Of a DNA stretch of 64,000 nt, positions 35,701 through 48,900 are shown in pieces. A program made the position numbers and the translations under genes. A model generated the notes under the pieces. That model did no database searches, was not told the DNA's origin, and saw only the letters and a list, made by a program, of their open reading frames with translations. This DNA comes from Ectocarpus siliculosus (Eukaryota; Sar; Phaeophyceae; Ectocarpales; Ectocarpaceae): assembly GCA_000310025.1 (NCBI GenBank), contig FN649736.1, forward strand, positions 2,811,247 to 2,875,246, in the 5' to 3' direction. Position 1 is the stretch's first letter. Each line of letters starts with the position of its first letter.

Positions 35701-38700
35701 CGATTATTGGGGGCTGCTTCAAGCTTCGTAACGCTGCTTGGCGACGCAAACCACTTCATGCCGAGAGCCATGTGGAACAAAGTGGTTGAACAAATATCGG
35801 AACTTGTGGGTAGGAGTAAAGTTTCCCACATCTAATAATGGGTGTTTCCTAAAACCGCCCCATTGAAAAGGAGGTGACAACAGCACACACACCCTTGTGC
35901 CGCCCTCGGCCCCTCATGCTTCTTCCGTCACCCGCTCCCTCGATCGTCTCCTTACCTGAGCCCATGTTCCCCCCGTGTTCTCCGGTGGCGATGTTTTGCA
36001 GTAGGCGCGGGTACAAGAAGAACGACTTGGACTGAGGGTCGGTTCCCGTCGTGAATCTACGCATCAGACCCGCGACATCTGTGGCCGTAACGGGCAGGCC
36101 TAGGGTCGCCAGTACCTGAGAAAAAGAAGAAGCAGATCGAAGCTGAACGTTGGGAATCTTTCCGGGCGAAGGGCTATCGCAGTGCTCACGACGACAAACC
36201 TCAAGGTTTCTTGGTTCATATTTTCTTGTTTAGCCCTTGATTTCGCCCTGTATGCAGAAATTCTATGTACGTTTCTCTCTATCTCAATCGTCTTCCACGC
36301 CCACCTCTACGAGCTCCTCTTCTTGCACCCCCCCCCGCCTTCGCCCTGGGTCCATTCTCTCGAACTCTTCCCACGCCCTCGCGACGCCGTCCTCGCCCAT
36401 CCTCTGGAGGGCGGTGCGAACCTTCAGCTCCGCCTCTTCCTCTTCATCTTTTACCCCTCCCCTCCTGCTCGCACTCCTGCCTCCTTCCAAGGCGGAAAGT
36501 GCCGCTGCTCCTGGGTGTCGCTGGAGGCGGGACGCGGATTCTCCGGTGCCGCGAAGGTCTCCCCCTACTCCGGAGGCGGCGAGGCCGTCCGGCCCCGGCG
36601 TGGCCCAGGAGAGGAACGTCGGGTACGATACGTCGCTGCCGTCTCCGAAGACTCCCGCCAAGAACGCTGCCTGTTCATAGCGCAAATTAGTTCTGCTGAG
36701 CTAGAACGCTAGGTCGAACAACAAGTTCGTTGCATTGTAAGCGCCGGCCCATTCCGTCCAAGATGGACCTGTTGGTCTTTCTGCGAATACACCAAAGTTG
36801 TTGCTCGCACTTGCTTTGCGGAGGTGTTCGAGTTCCAATAAATCCTCGATAGAGCCAATCGTGAACGCTCCTTTCGACAATGTTGCCTACCGTGGGTGAA
36901 GAATTTCAGGAGGCATGGTTTTTTGTACACACCCGGGGTGCAAATTGTTCCGTATTTGCTCTGCAGTTGATTACACTAGACGCGAAGAAAATGATTCAGT
37001 GCGTTTCGGATCGACATGTGGGGCTATTGCACACACTTCGAGAGCTGGAACACTGCGACAAAGGCGACGCCTTCAACAGCAGCAAGGAGTGGAACCCACG
37101 CACAAGACATCAAGCGGTACCTGCGCACGGGTGAAAGGGAAGCCACACCGGACGGTGGACCGGACGAACTCCGCCGTCCCTACGCGTCCCGTCCGCCGCC
37201 AGTCGTAGCAGAGGTACGGCCGGTCGAACGCCTCGAAGTCGCTATCCATTCGCTGCCGAAAGGATGAGGCATACAACAGCGAAGGCCGGAAAGGCACGAC
37301 GTTTATTACGGGCTCTACGGAATAGAATGGTGAGAAACATATCAGGTCGGCTATTTCGTCGGCACCGGGTAGATCTGGGTGCGGGGTATGGAGGTATCGG
37401 GCAGAGAGGCCAGCATTGTTTCTGGGAAAACACAAAATCACCGAAGACAAATCACATCAACAGCAACAACCGCAGGTAGTGATCGAAGCATTCGGATGGG
37501 CACCTGCGCAGCCTCCACAATGGTTGCTTGCGCCCTCCGGAGCAGCTTTCCCACCCCTCTCTCTTCGTCTCGGGAAGCAACCGTCACCGCTCCGATTGCT
37601 GTATCAACAACACCGTTGTCGTAGTCCGCGGGCCCCTCGACGAATGCCACCAGATCGGTGCAAACTATCCCCGCGTTGCCCCCCGAGAGGTCTAGTCGGT
37701 TGTACAGAGCGCTCTTCTCGTCTTCGGTGCACCTGTGGGTTGGATTCGCAACCAAAACGACGAAAATTGTGGCGCCGGGAATGATTCACAGCTCGAGCAA
37801 CCGACTCACCGAAATTCAACATTTCACTCCGTACACCAGCGCGGACAAGGTCGGGAATGCTGCCGAGTTTCCCGTGGCCGGAAAATATGATGCAATAATT
37901 GCAATTTTTTCTCATGATTCACGACTTTACGGGGATGAACCTCGCAATCGATTCATCGGAATCGCCACGCACGTCAACGAAGACCTGGTCAACAGCGAAA
38001 ACTTCAGCTAAAGATAATACGCCAGAGAAATCTTCAGTCAACACCCAAGTTGTCAACAGCCGCGACACACATCTAATAGGCTTGGGGACACGCCAGCTAC
38101 GACACTATCACAGCAGTGCTTTTGTCCCACTATCGTCTGGACACGCACTTACTTGAAACCAAGCTCCCGGAGAGCATCTTCAAGTTGAGGTTGCCGTAGC
38201 ACACGACGACCACCACCTCCGCCATCATCAACGGCAAACGCTTCTAGAGTGGCCCGCAAATCCAAACCCTTTCCGTTCCTGACGGCGAGGAGGTGGCTGC
38301 GGAGGCGAGACACGACAGCCGCGGCTCTGCGGGCGGCGGGCTGTTCCTTGGCGAAGGCCACAAGAGAGGCGTAGTCTACCATGTCTTCGGCTTCCTCGAA
38401 CATGGTGGCGAGTTGTCGTAACTTTGTGTCCGGGCACGTAGTTTGTTTGGGGAGGGGGGAACGGGAAGATAGAGATGAAATTCGGCTCGTTTGGCGAGTG
38501 GGAGTGGGGAAGCAGAGGTCAAGCGGCTCGTTTGGGGAGGGGGGAAGGGGGAGGGAGAGAACAAGAGGGTAGCTCAGGGCTGTCGGTTTCACTTCGGCAC
38601 TGGCTGAGGTTGCTGAAAAGCAACTCGTTTGTGTCCGCACCTGCTTCGGAGGCGTTCCTGCAATGCCGAGCTCTCTCAAGCCATCGAACAGGTCCACCCT

Positions 38701-41700
38701 ACACACGAAGCCCGTCCCCAGGGTGTCCCGTCGCGCGAAGACGTCGAGGGCGCCCGGGTGAAGCGGCTTTTGCCCCAGGAGAGCCACGGCGGGAGAAACT
38801 TCAGGGTGGCGCCGCTCCTCGCAGAAGATTGTGAAGGCTCTGTGTTGCGACGAATGATTTTGCGCGCGGCACAAAAGATCAACTGAGCGTTGTTCTGTTG
38901 AAGGTTCGTCTTTGATGGGGTTGCAGCCGTGCTGGGTTGGGACTTGATCGCGGCACCAAGCAATGTTTCAAGAATCGGAGTTGAACTATTAACTTCAACC
39001 ATGCTTTGGAGCCGGAACATGTCTTCCACACCAACAGTACCGGAAACGTCGGTGAAGCAACACGCTACCTCTTTCGAGGACGAAACGTTCCACACCCACA
39101 CCTTGGTAGCGCGCCGACAAAGAACAGACTGTCGCATTACAGGGCCAGTTCTTGTCGCGACAAGAAGAAATACAGCAACAAACCAGCAAGTCCACGCCGA
39201 CCTCCGGGTCGAATGGTTGCCACGGGTACCGGAATTGAACACCGACGAGTTGAGATATGCGTATTCCGTGCGAACAGGCCACAGACACAATATACACCTC
39301 TACTGCGAGAAACCGACGCGCGAGAAAAGCAACAAGCTTGCTTTATTCGCGTAATTAAGGTTCCGTTCTTCGAGTGAGCGGGAGGGAGAGCCAATGTGTG
39401 CCAACAAGGGAGTGAAAATTTTCTCACCGTCTGATGTTCTGATCATCTCGTTTAGACTTATCCCCCCCCCCCCCCGCTCTCTCTGCCCCCCCTCCCCCAA
39501 TGTTGGCTATCGGGGTTGGGTTGTTCTCGCTTAACAGCGATGTTGTAAAACAAGCCGATCACTTCGTGAGCTCGACAACCTCGGTTGCGATTTTTGTTTT
39601 TTTTTCTTGCGGTAACCATGAATGGTGGTCGAGTAGATTATGATGTGCGGGGTCGAGATCCCTCACTCCGCTCAAAGGACATAATCGCACCACGTTGTGT
39701 TAAATTGGTCAAGCACTCTCGAGGCAGTTATACATCGCTTACAACTGTCTCTGGATGTGAAAGCACCAGAAAAACAATTAAGTCATACGCAGCTGTCATC
39801 CGTACGCAAGGAAGTAAGCACAAGATGCCGAACACCCTTAGCAGGATGCAGCGCACCCTTCATGCGACTCGCCGAATACGTCACGGCGCTTCGCGCTTGG
39901 TGATGTGAGAGCCTGGTCCGGTGAGAACCCAGCGTGCTCCGTCCCGGCTTTGTAGGGATGCGAGGTCAATGGTCTAACGACTACGGCATGCACGACTATG
40001 AGTACACCCCGCCCCCCACCTCTCTCTCTTTCGCTCTTTTTCATTCGACCCGACCTATTTCTGTCTCTTTCCCGCCCCTTGGTCCTTCGCTCCTAATCCT
40101 ACCACTCGCCTGTAGTCAATTCTGCTTGTTTGTCCACCCCCAACCCGACCCCCGCGCACAGCTGTAGAGTCTTCGAAGTACTCCATAGCTGCTCGCAACA
40201 GTTCCGGGGACAGCTCCAGAGACGGCCGCAGGTTCCGCAGAGCTAGCGCAAACCGTGGCCGATCCAGCAAGCCGGTGGACTCCTTGTCGAGTTTTGCGAA
40301 GGACGCGCGGAGATCGGGCGGGGGACATGTGCCCTCCAGCCTACCGAAAATAGATTCGACATAATCCTGGCCAGTGGCAAGGAGTACGGGCGAGCGGCGA
40401 TGCCCATCGTCAGAATGTAATCCGCAGTGAAATCGCATGAACTATCTTCAAATGGTTCGAGTGAACGGGGGAAAAAAGAACGACTATCGGTTTCTTCGAG
40501 GGCGTTTGGGTGGGGGTTTTGAAGAAAGGTGCGCAACGCGAAAAATGTATGGAACTCTTGGTTGAGCTCCAATCTTCCGTTCTACACCTTGTGATAGAAC
40601 CGAACTTGGGTACCCGCCTTCGCCAAGCGGCACAGGCATCTCTCAATACCCCTGTCACCAAGCGGTCAGTTGCATAGTCGTGTGTCAAACTGGACAAGTT
40701 GCACTGTGGTCTCGACCGCCGTGTTGTTCTGTCGCTAAGAAAACCTAAAGGAGCATGAACCACCAACTTTGTTCTTCAATGACTACTTTGCCCACCTCGA
40801 GGTCGAGCACGGAGCACTTTCCCTTGCCTTCGACACCATCGACAAGACCACCGTCTCCTGCTGAGACACCATCCGGCTGCCCCCCCGCCCCGCCTTTTCC
40901 TCCGGCGGTCAGACCCTCTGCTCCGCCGCCGCCAACGAGACTCCTTCTGGTGCGGTACCCGCGGAACCTCGACTGCACGAGAGAAGCGGCGGCGTCTCGT
41001 CCGAGCCCGCCACCGGCGGGTCCAATTCGCGCCTGGCTGTCTCGGGCGACGGTGGAGGACGGGTGTTGGTTCGGGGGAGCAAGACCCGTCCCGTTTCCGC
41101 TGCCGTCGCGGTCGCGGTTGTCGTTGTCGTTGTCGAGGTTGGCAATGCGGGGCTCGACTCCCTCTCCTTTCGGACCTACACCGCCGCCTCCAGAAAGAGC
41201 TTCGGCCGCGTCAATCTTAGCAAGAAATGGAGGTATCGCGTGACCATGCGCACATTTATTAACAGAGAGGGATGGGTGAGGAATCGGATGATTGAGAAAA
41301 ATAAACGCTGTGACAGAGGAAGTTAGGGTCTAAGCGAGAGACATCGTGGCCTGGTAAACTTGGAGGCTGATGTTCTGGATCGACAGGAAGAAACCGGACG
41401 TATTGTAGTATCTGCCCTTTGCGTGTGGTTCCATGTACACAGTGCGAGTTATGGGGTCTGGGTTATGATATCATTCCCGCAGCAAGCGGTAGAATAACTA
41501 ACCTTTTCTGCGGTAGCTCTCTCGATGCCCTCGACCTTTGCTCGGAACGCTTGCCTCCTCGCCTCGTCCCGTTCTTCTCCCTCCGCCCTTCTCAGCCTGA
41601 TCTCCTCGTCGGCGTGGGTCGCCGTTGCCGAGGCGGCCTCTTCCAGCATGTTTCCAAGACCCATGCCCGCTGCCCGTCCCCGCCCCCCCTCTTGCTCCGC

Positions 41701-42968
41701 TTTAAGCGCGCGCCACTGCTGATCGCCCCCCAACAGCCCTTCGCTGTTGCTCTCCGGAGCTTCGTCCACCAGGGCGAACCCCATCTCCCGCAGCGCACGC
41801 TTGAAGGCAGGGCGACCTACCCGCCCCGCGCCCTCGGGGTCCAGCTTGGCGAACACCTCGCCGGGGAAGGAGCGCCCCAACAGCCCGGCGTCCCGGCACT
41901 TCACGCGTGCTTTCACGAGCGCCCGCCGGGCAGCTGCGCCGCCGTCCCCCGGACGCACCGCGCCGATCCAGCTCACCCAGTCGCCGCCGGAGCCCGTGCC
42001 ACCGCCACCGCCACCGCCGCCGCCCCCGCCGCCGCCGCATGAGGCAAAGGCAGCTAGATGCTCAAGGGTAAGGCCGTGATGAGAACCAGTGCCTCCACCG
42101 CTGCCACTGCCACCAGCGGCGTGCGCGTACGCTGCGGCGAGCTCATCGGGGGACGCCGTGAGGCTTGCCGAGGACAGCAGGGCAGACACGAAGGCCTCCT
42201 CCGACAGCTGTGCTTTAGGGTCAGACCCTTTGTTTTTGATGCCAGGACGAGATTCGACGTGCAAAACGCCAGATTCCGGCCGTGTGATGCACATTCCCAA
42301 AAGCGGCAACACATGCGTTCATTGTGGGTTACGACACGTCGCATAGGGTCGAGACGGTAGGTAGGGTAGGAAGGGCGAACGACTGCGTGGCTATAGCTAC
42401 AGTACAGAAAGAAGATCAGGCGAGCGTGGGGGGAGGTCTGCCTTCCCTAGGATTCGAAAAAACCGGGAGCGAAAGGGGAAGAAGGTGGACCGCACCCTCC
42501 GCTTCTCCACAGGAAATGCAAACGTTTGTCGAGGGGTGCGTTCTGTTGCCGATTCGCTCCAGGCCAAGAGCGTTTCCAATGTGTGTTTTATCTGGCATGG
42601 CGCACCCCCCCACACACACGCATAAACACGACGTCGAACGCGATCCCACGGACCTCCTTGGCAGAGAATGAACGTACGTAGGAAGTGGGTACAACTGTGT
42701 GTACAGCGAATTGTTCTGAAAGCCAACGCCACCGCTACCACCACCACTACCACAATCACTATAAGAAAATGTGATGATAAACACAGAACACCTATCCCGA
42801 CTCGTGAAAAATAAAATCACCTTGTACACCCAGGACAGCCCCAAGGGCCTCGGTAGCGGAGAGACCATCCCGCTCGGAGGCATCGGCGAGGAAGGTCTGT
42901 ATCTGGCTCAGTGCCGCCAGGACGGCGGGTGGGGGGTCACTCTCCTTCAGGAAGGCGACATAGTTCAC
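26712..42968 (-). CDS. RPGRIP1L part 3: IQ motif and EF-hand array
   Basis: Twenty-six exons: 42821-42968, 41503-42227, 40796-41215, 40103-40366, 38641-38817, 38153-38421, 37471-37732, 37121-37252, 36305-36670, 35956-36115, 35321-35585, 34651-34911, 34125-34359, 33765-33842, 33259-33382, 32638-32731, 32049-32217, 31151-31744, 30500-30655, 29356-29544, 28810-28953, 28363-28464, 27735-27923, 27519-27557, 27215-27391 and 26712-26936. Many introns split EF loops, so the loop is seen only after splicing, for example DPHGDGNIRYED (35321/34911), DRRGQGEVSKDD (28810/28464) and DTEEDNNISYRE (27215/26936). DRDGSGRVSRRD in 35321-35585 is close to canonical; most other loops lack several ligands and probably do not bind calcium. 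An IQ motif (VQSRFRGYRTRR) lies near 40940-40980. A 13-residue poly-Gly tract is at about 42000-42040. The C-terminus is Arg/Ser/Pro-rich. The 27519-27557 exon is the least certain. Confidence 0.75.
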
Positions 42969-45900
42969 CTGGCGAAATTTAGGCAAGCAGGCAGATGAAG
43001 GTGTCGGAGTGATCGGGCGAGAGTGTCAGTACCATGTGGGGCATATTTTGCAAAGTCGGAAAATATTTGAATACGTTTGTTTCTTCACAGAACAACCGGC
43101 AATACTTGCATCCAACCAACAGAACCGATGCTGACTCTTATGACTCCACGGCCACCGTTCTCAGGTTACGACAGCATCAACCACGAACCAGCCCCGGTTT
43201 CCTCCCTGGAAGGGCTGAAAGACCCGACGGCCAACATTAGCACACCCAGACAAACAAACACGATCGCGGCAGACCGTAAGGCTCAATTGTACCCCAACGA
43301 AACGATGCACGTATCTTCAAGACTTCCCATTGAAACGGTTCGAGTCATTATATACCGCTGTACGCACAAAAAAAAAAAACTGAAAATGCTGATAGATGTG
43401 ATAATGTGCGTGCACACGCGATACGACCGATGCACGCGCCTGGCCGTCCTTTTCTGGCGAGAAACGCGCCATGAGCCCCTCCACCTCCTCCGACGACAGG
43501 CCGTGCGGGCCCGGATCACCTCCCGTCCGCAGTGGCTTCACCCAACGCGCGGAGACGCAGATCTTTCCTGCTGACCTCCCCGTGGCGTCCTCGACCGTGG
43601 TCCAGCCGGCAACCACCGGACGCCCTTCCGCCATGGGGGAGAGGTCGACCAGAGCCTCTCCGATCAAGCCCTGTGCTCAAGGGTCAGGCAGGAAGAACGA
43701 CATTGTGAGTTGCCGTACAGTAGATATTTTGCCGTTGACCGCACAACTCTCTCGACTGCGGAGCAAGGGAGTATTTTTCCTGAATTTTTGCAGGGGTTGT
43801 TCGGTAGGTAGACCTTTGGGATGTATTTGTAGGTTGGGACAGAATGCGCCCAGTGGTGTGATGTGTTAGGCGACGTGGGAAAAGTAGTGTACTGTGTAGA
43901 GGCGGACGGCCATTTTTTTCACGCACCATGCCATTACACTGATTTCTAGACTCTGGTTGGTGGTCATACTCTCGCAATGAAAAATGAACAAGACGGATGG
44001 TTGTTGGAACCGACGCAGCGCGCGCTGACGCTGGGTTGGTGTTGGGTGATCGCGTCCTCTGCTACTTTTCTTACCTCCGATTCGTCGTCATCTGGCCACG
44101 CATCACCACCCCCTTCATTGGCGTCCAGATCTCCGGGTGCGTTGGCGAGGTCGTCCATCACTGTGACGGTCAGGCGGTGTCTGTGAGCAGCAGTTTCAGG
44201 ATCAGAGGGAGGACGAGACGCCAGTCGGACACGTCGTGGCTTAGGAGAAGCCAAAAATCACACTCTTCAAAGCAGGATAATAAATCGGTTTGCGGCAAAC
44301 CCTGCAATAGTACTGCGCAGGTACATGCACCTGGGCTGTAGCGTTGGCCGGAGCCGCCAAGTGGGCGTCGTGAGCCCTTTCATGTCCCGTACATGCCGGG
44401 TGTACGCACGTTTCTGTTCCTTGAACTATCGACCAGTACGGACGAAAAATATAGTCAATGTTGAACCCACCTTCCTGCATTGTTTTCGTTGATGGTTTAT
44501 GGCGAAATGCAGGTATAAAGCAAAGGAGGAACAATCTCTGCTTCGGGGGCGGGTGAGGAGGCGGAGTATCCGAAACAGGGATGAAGTAGTCTTACATTTG
44601 AACGCGCGTCCTTGTTTCGTTCTAAGAGTTTTTGTGAGAAAAGGGTGCAGTCTATAGCGTACGCCCTGTATTTTCTGGACGGTCTTACTTCTTGTGGTCC
44701 ATTGGTCAGTCTGTGGCACCTTGAGTGAAGCACTTTGCACGAACGCGCTTTGGTCTGCGACAAATGTTTGCGCCTGGTGGACCGGAATCCTGAGCAAAGT
44801 CGGCGCGTGTTGACCATTATTTCCGTCACCGCCGCGGTCCATTCGTTGTGTTCTTTCTTTTTCAATACGCCTGCCATGGATACCTACTGTAGCTATCGAA
44901 CTTACCGAGAAAGGAAACGCAGCAGCTTGTCATCGGTGGCGACGGGGAAGGAGGTGGAGTGCCGGAAACTCGGGTCGCGCAAACCGTGCACCACCGGGGT
45001 AAAAACATCTTGGAACCCCAGGAGCTGAAGTCGGAATTGATCAGATGGCGCGAAGGGAGGGGATCAAGAGAGAGAGTGGGTGATCACGACAAGTGAACGT
45101 AGCGGTGTGATACGAAAACACATACGCACACACACGGTTGCTGCTGTGTTCGCTGGTAATGTACAATTGTAGCTGTTCCTTTATCGTCGTTGATGTTTAG
45201 GATGGCCTTTCTCATAGACTGTTCTGACGTTACTTCATCCTACGAAAATAGACTATGTCTAGAGTCGAGGCCACCAGAAGCCAACGTTTGTTTTTTTATG
45301 TGGGCATCCTTCGTCCGGACTAGATGGTGGAACCGCGCACGGTAATAGAAGTACTACGGCGGGTTCTCACGACCAAGCAAGAAGCATACGTGAGGCAAAG
45401 AGCGACGACAAATGGACCCATCGTCGAAATTTCTATTTCATCGTTCCCCTAGGCCACGTATTATCCAAGCGGCCTCCGTTGTGAGTGGGCGCGACCCCCT
45501 CATGCTATAGGTACTTGTCTCATCCACACGGCCATTTCTCAGCTTGTCGAGGTTTCGGAATTTGTCACCTGGTAGTGAACGTAGGCTGCCGGTGCAGCAC
45601 TGTCCTTGCCCGCATGTCCCCTCGACGGGAGGTCCCGACATCCAATGATGACCACTTCCAACTCGTTGCGCAGGCGCGTCGTGTCCCCCGCAAGGCCGAG
45701 GCCTCCGTGGAGTGTGTTACTCATCGCTCCGTTGCGAGCGGTGGCGGCAGCGGCGTCTGCTGGCGTTAGATATCCGTTCGCCTGTGCGATAGAAGGATAC
45801 CCCAACGTTTGTGCGATCACGAGTTTGCAGAAGCAATGGAGGATACGTCCAAACGATAGGCGGACGTAATAGCAACAGCAAAGCAGGTGCAGCTGAACGA

Positions 45901-48900
45901 GGCTAGGTTCATCACAGGCTTCAACCGAAACGGAAATACAGGAGAGACAGTGCTTCGTTGGGGTCAGGTGTGGGGCGGGTAGCCGGGTGTTCTGGCCTGC
46001 AAGTTGCCACCAGGGCCCATAACAAGCGTTTCGCTGTGGCTCGAACATGGTAGGGAAGCCTCGTAAAAACAGAAACATCTCGAGGCGTGGACAATAACGA
46101 GGTTATTTGCGCCCCGTCGTCGTGCGCTTCCATGCTTACTGTGTTGTTGGGCGAAAATTACCGCTGTCCCACTTCTCCGTGCCGAATTTCTCCCTTGAGT
46201 TTTTTGTTTTCGTTTTCTTCCAGCTTATCGAGCGTCTGTCAGCGCGCTTGGTCGTGTTGCTTGCTGTTATTCAGTGCCCCATGTTGATTTGACAGTCAGT
46301 TACACATCGAGTTCCTCTCGGGGCTGGTGCTCCACGTTCTTCCCTATTTTGGTCGCTGCCACGTTTACCTTGGCCTCCAGCAGCCTGGCTTGTTCTACCC
46401 TCTCCTTCTCCTCCGGCCTTCGCTCCAGGAAGAGAGCGTACAGCTCCGTCACTGGCAGAGCCATCCGGATCTGTCAAAATGATACAGGATAGGTGTGCGC
46501 GGAGGGAGTTATAAGCTTGGGTCTGGCGTTCAACCGTTTGGCGGAAATAAAGTGGTACCGTGTGTCAAGTTTTGACGAGAGTCAACGAGCAGAGCCGCGA
46601 TCGTTGTCGGCAAAGATGGCAACAGGAGAGTTGTTCAGCATGCCGTGCGGTCGATGTCGCACAGGGCTCGTTTCTCGTGTTGAAGACAAGGCGGATGGGT
46701 CAGCTTGGTCCTTGATGTAGCGCAACGGCTGCCAGACGGTCTCTCTGTGTCGTATCGTGAGGCCATTGGTAGAGAATGATTCAGAAAAAGGGAGGCGAAT
46801 AGGGCGCGGAACTGTGAAGCTCGAGAAGTGCAGTGTACGTTTGAGTCTCTCATGGTGGATGAGAGCTGACAATCACTCGAACGGCGGGCAAACTCGGATA
46901 GATCAGCAAGCAAGCGACGGGAGGTGTTTACAGAGACCAAAGCAATGCTTTGACTAGGTGCCATTGTACCGTGATCAGCCACCCGCAGTTCGGACGTGTG
47001 TTGGTTGAGCTGTTCGTGGTCTTTGCTGGTACGGGTGAAAGTGTTTCAGGTAACCAGGTACCCGAAGAGGCATTCAACCCAACACATCCGGTTTCACAAT
47101 TTTGTACCTTCTTGGCATTGACAACGACATCCACGGCGCCAACGCCACACCAGTTGCCTCAATCGCTACTTCAACTACTCACGACAGCGTCGACAACAAA
47201 AAAAAACACCGCAAGTAGCGAAGACATAACCCCACGATCACCACCACCACCACCACCACCAACGCCCAACGCAGCAGCAAACCAGGTGCACAACTAACCT
47301 CGATGTGCACGTAGCCCACGACCGCCCCGTCCCGCGTGGAGATGAGCGGCTCCCTCTGCAGGATGATCCTCGGCTTCGACGACAGGAGGCCGGACAGCGC
47401 CACCTGCCTTCGTCCGACCAGCTCGAAATCCGCGGCCCTAGCCTGGTTGAGCTCGAGCACGAGGCCCTCGGTGCCAAGGAAGCGCAAGAAGAAGTCGTCC
47501 ACGGTGACCTGATTGCGTGAAACAAGAACGTCGCTTGTAAGTTCGCCGTACATCTATGTATCTGCGGTTTTCAAAGCATGGCGTCTACGTTTGGAAATGC
47601 GCCGTGTAGAATGTATGCGATTTGCGTCGCCCGACGACGCGCATTCCGCGATGGCTGCTGTAATTCCGAAGTATGAACACCAACAGCGGTTCGTGACTGC
47701 TTCAGTGCTGAACGAGAGTGGCTGTGGCACAAACGTTTCTCGCCCTTTCTTTGTTTGACCTACAAACTCCCGGAAAACAGATTTCCGCCATCTAACGGAG
47801 ATTGCAGGTGTTCTCGCTCCAATAGGTTTGCACGATAAAGGCTTCCTGGTGGCACTACAGGCCGTAACAGGCCATGCTCGAGAACTCCAGTGCCTGAAAC
47901 AGCTGGACTCAAAGCGTGATTTATGTGTTTTCTTTCTGGCCCTTCGTCCATGCAACAAACCTTGAATGTCGTCGCGAAGTCAAAGGCCGGCGACACCCCG
48001 GGCAGCAGAGGGGTCGCCTGGCTCTCGAAGTCAAAGAAGTCCACGACGATGAAGCTCGACGATCCGGCCGAAAGCACCCCGGGCTCCAGCTCGGCACCGA
48101 CCACCCAAACCTGATTTCCCAGTCATGCGATAACGAACAAAGTCACACTCACACCGAGTAAACCTCGAAAACGCCTACGACGAGTGGTGTGAGGTTCGCC
48201 CTCGGCCTGTTATTTCCTCACTCTCGCTGTTGGTATTTCGGTGGTGAGTAGTGCTACTGAGAACGAAAGTGGCATCGGCGCCTTCGCTCTCCCTTGTCAC
48301 ATGCCCGGCAACGTCACGAAGAGCCCAGCTCACCACACCAACCAACACATCAAGAGAGCTCCTGTACCTTACGGCAACGTATTCAGGACATACTTCAGCA
48401 CACATCACACAACAAAAACACAAGCTAAATACGGCCACGATACAGACTTTCTACAAATACACTGATTTTCTTTTGAACGCCAACATGCGACAAGCACAGA
48501 CCTCGACGATGTTTTGGTCGGCGGAGAAGTCACCCTCGGCCAACTCGCTGAGCAGCGCGCTCTCCTGCTCCTGCTCCATCTGGGCCGCCGAGGCGTCGCC
48601 GGCGGCTCCCAGACGCTTCCTCCTCGCCGGCCCGTACAGGAGTTGCTTCACCTGCGCGTCGGAATATAGCCAGGTATGATACCCTGAATCGTCAAATAGT
48701 TCATGCCGTCCAGACGGACATCGCGCCAAAGATGGGTCGTGTTGCTGCCGGCTCCAACAGTTCTTGTGTGACGTCGAGAAGAACAACCGCAAGAGCTTCT
48801 TCGATTGCACAGCAGGCGCGGGTTGGCATGCAAACGGGTAGCCCCCCTCCACTCCGAGATAAACGTCGTTGGTGATAAGGGAAGACGGACAGATACTCCT

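Noticed and set aside
38818-40102. extra exon between exons 40103-40366 and 38641-38817 (e.g. near 39000-39060, DVSGTVGVEDMF)
   Set aside because: Direct splicing keeps phase and completes the EF pattern; no acceptor and donor of matching phase were found for an extra exon.
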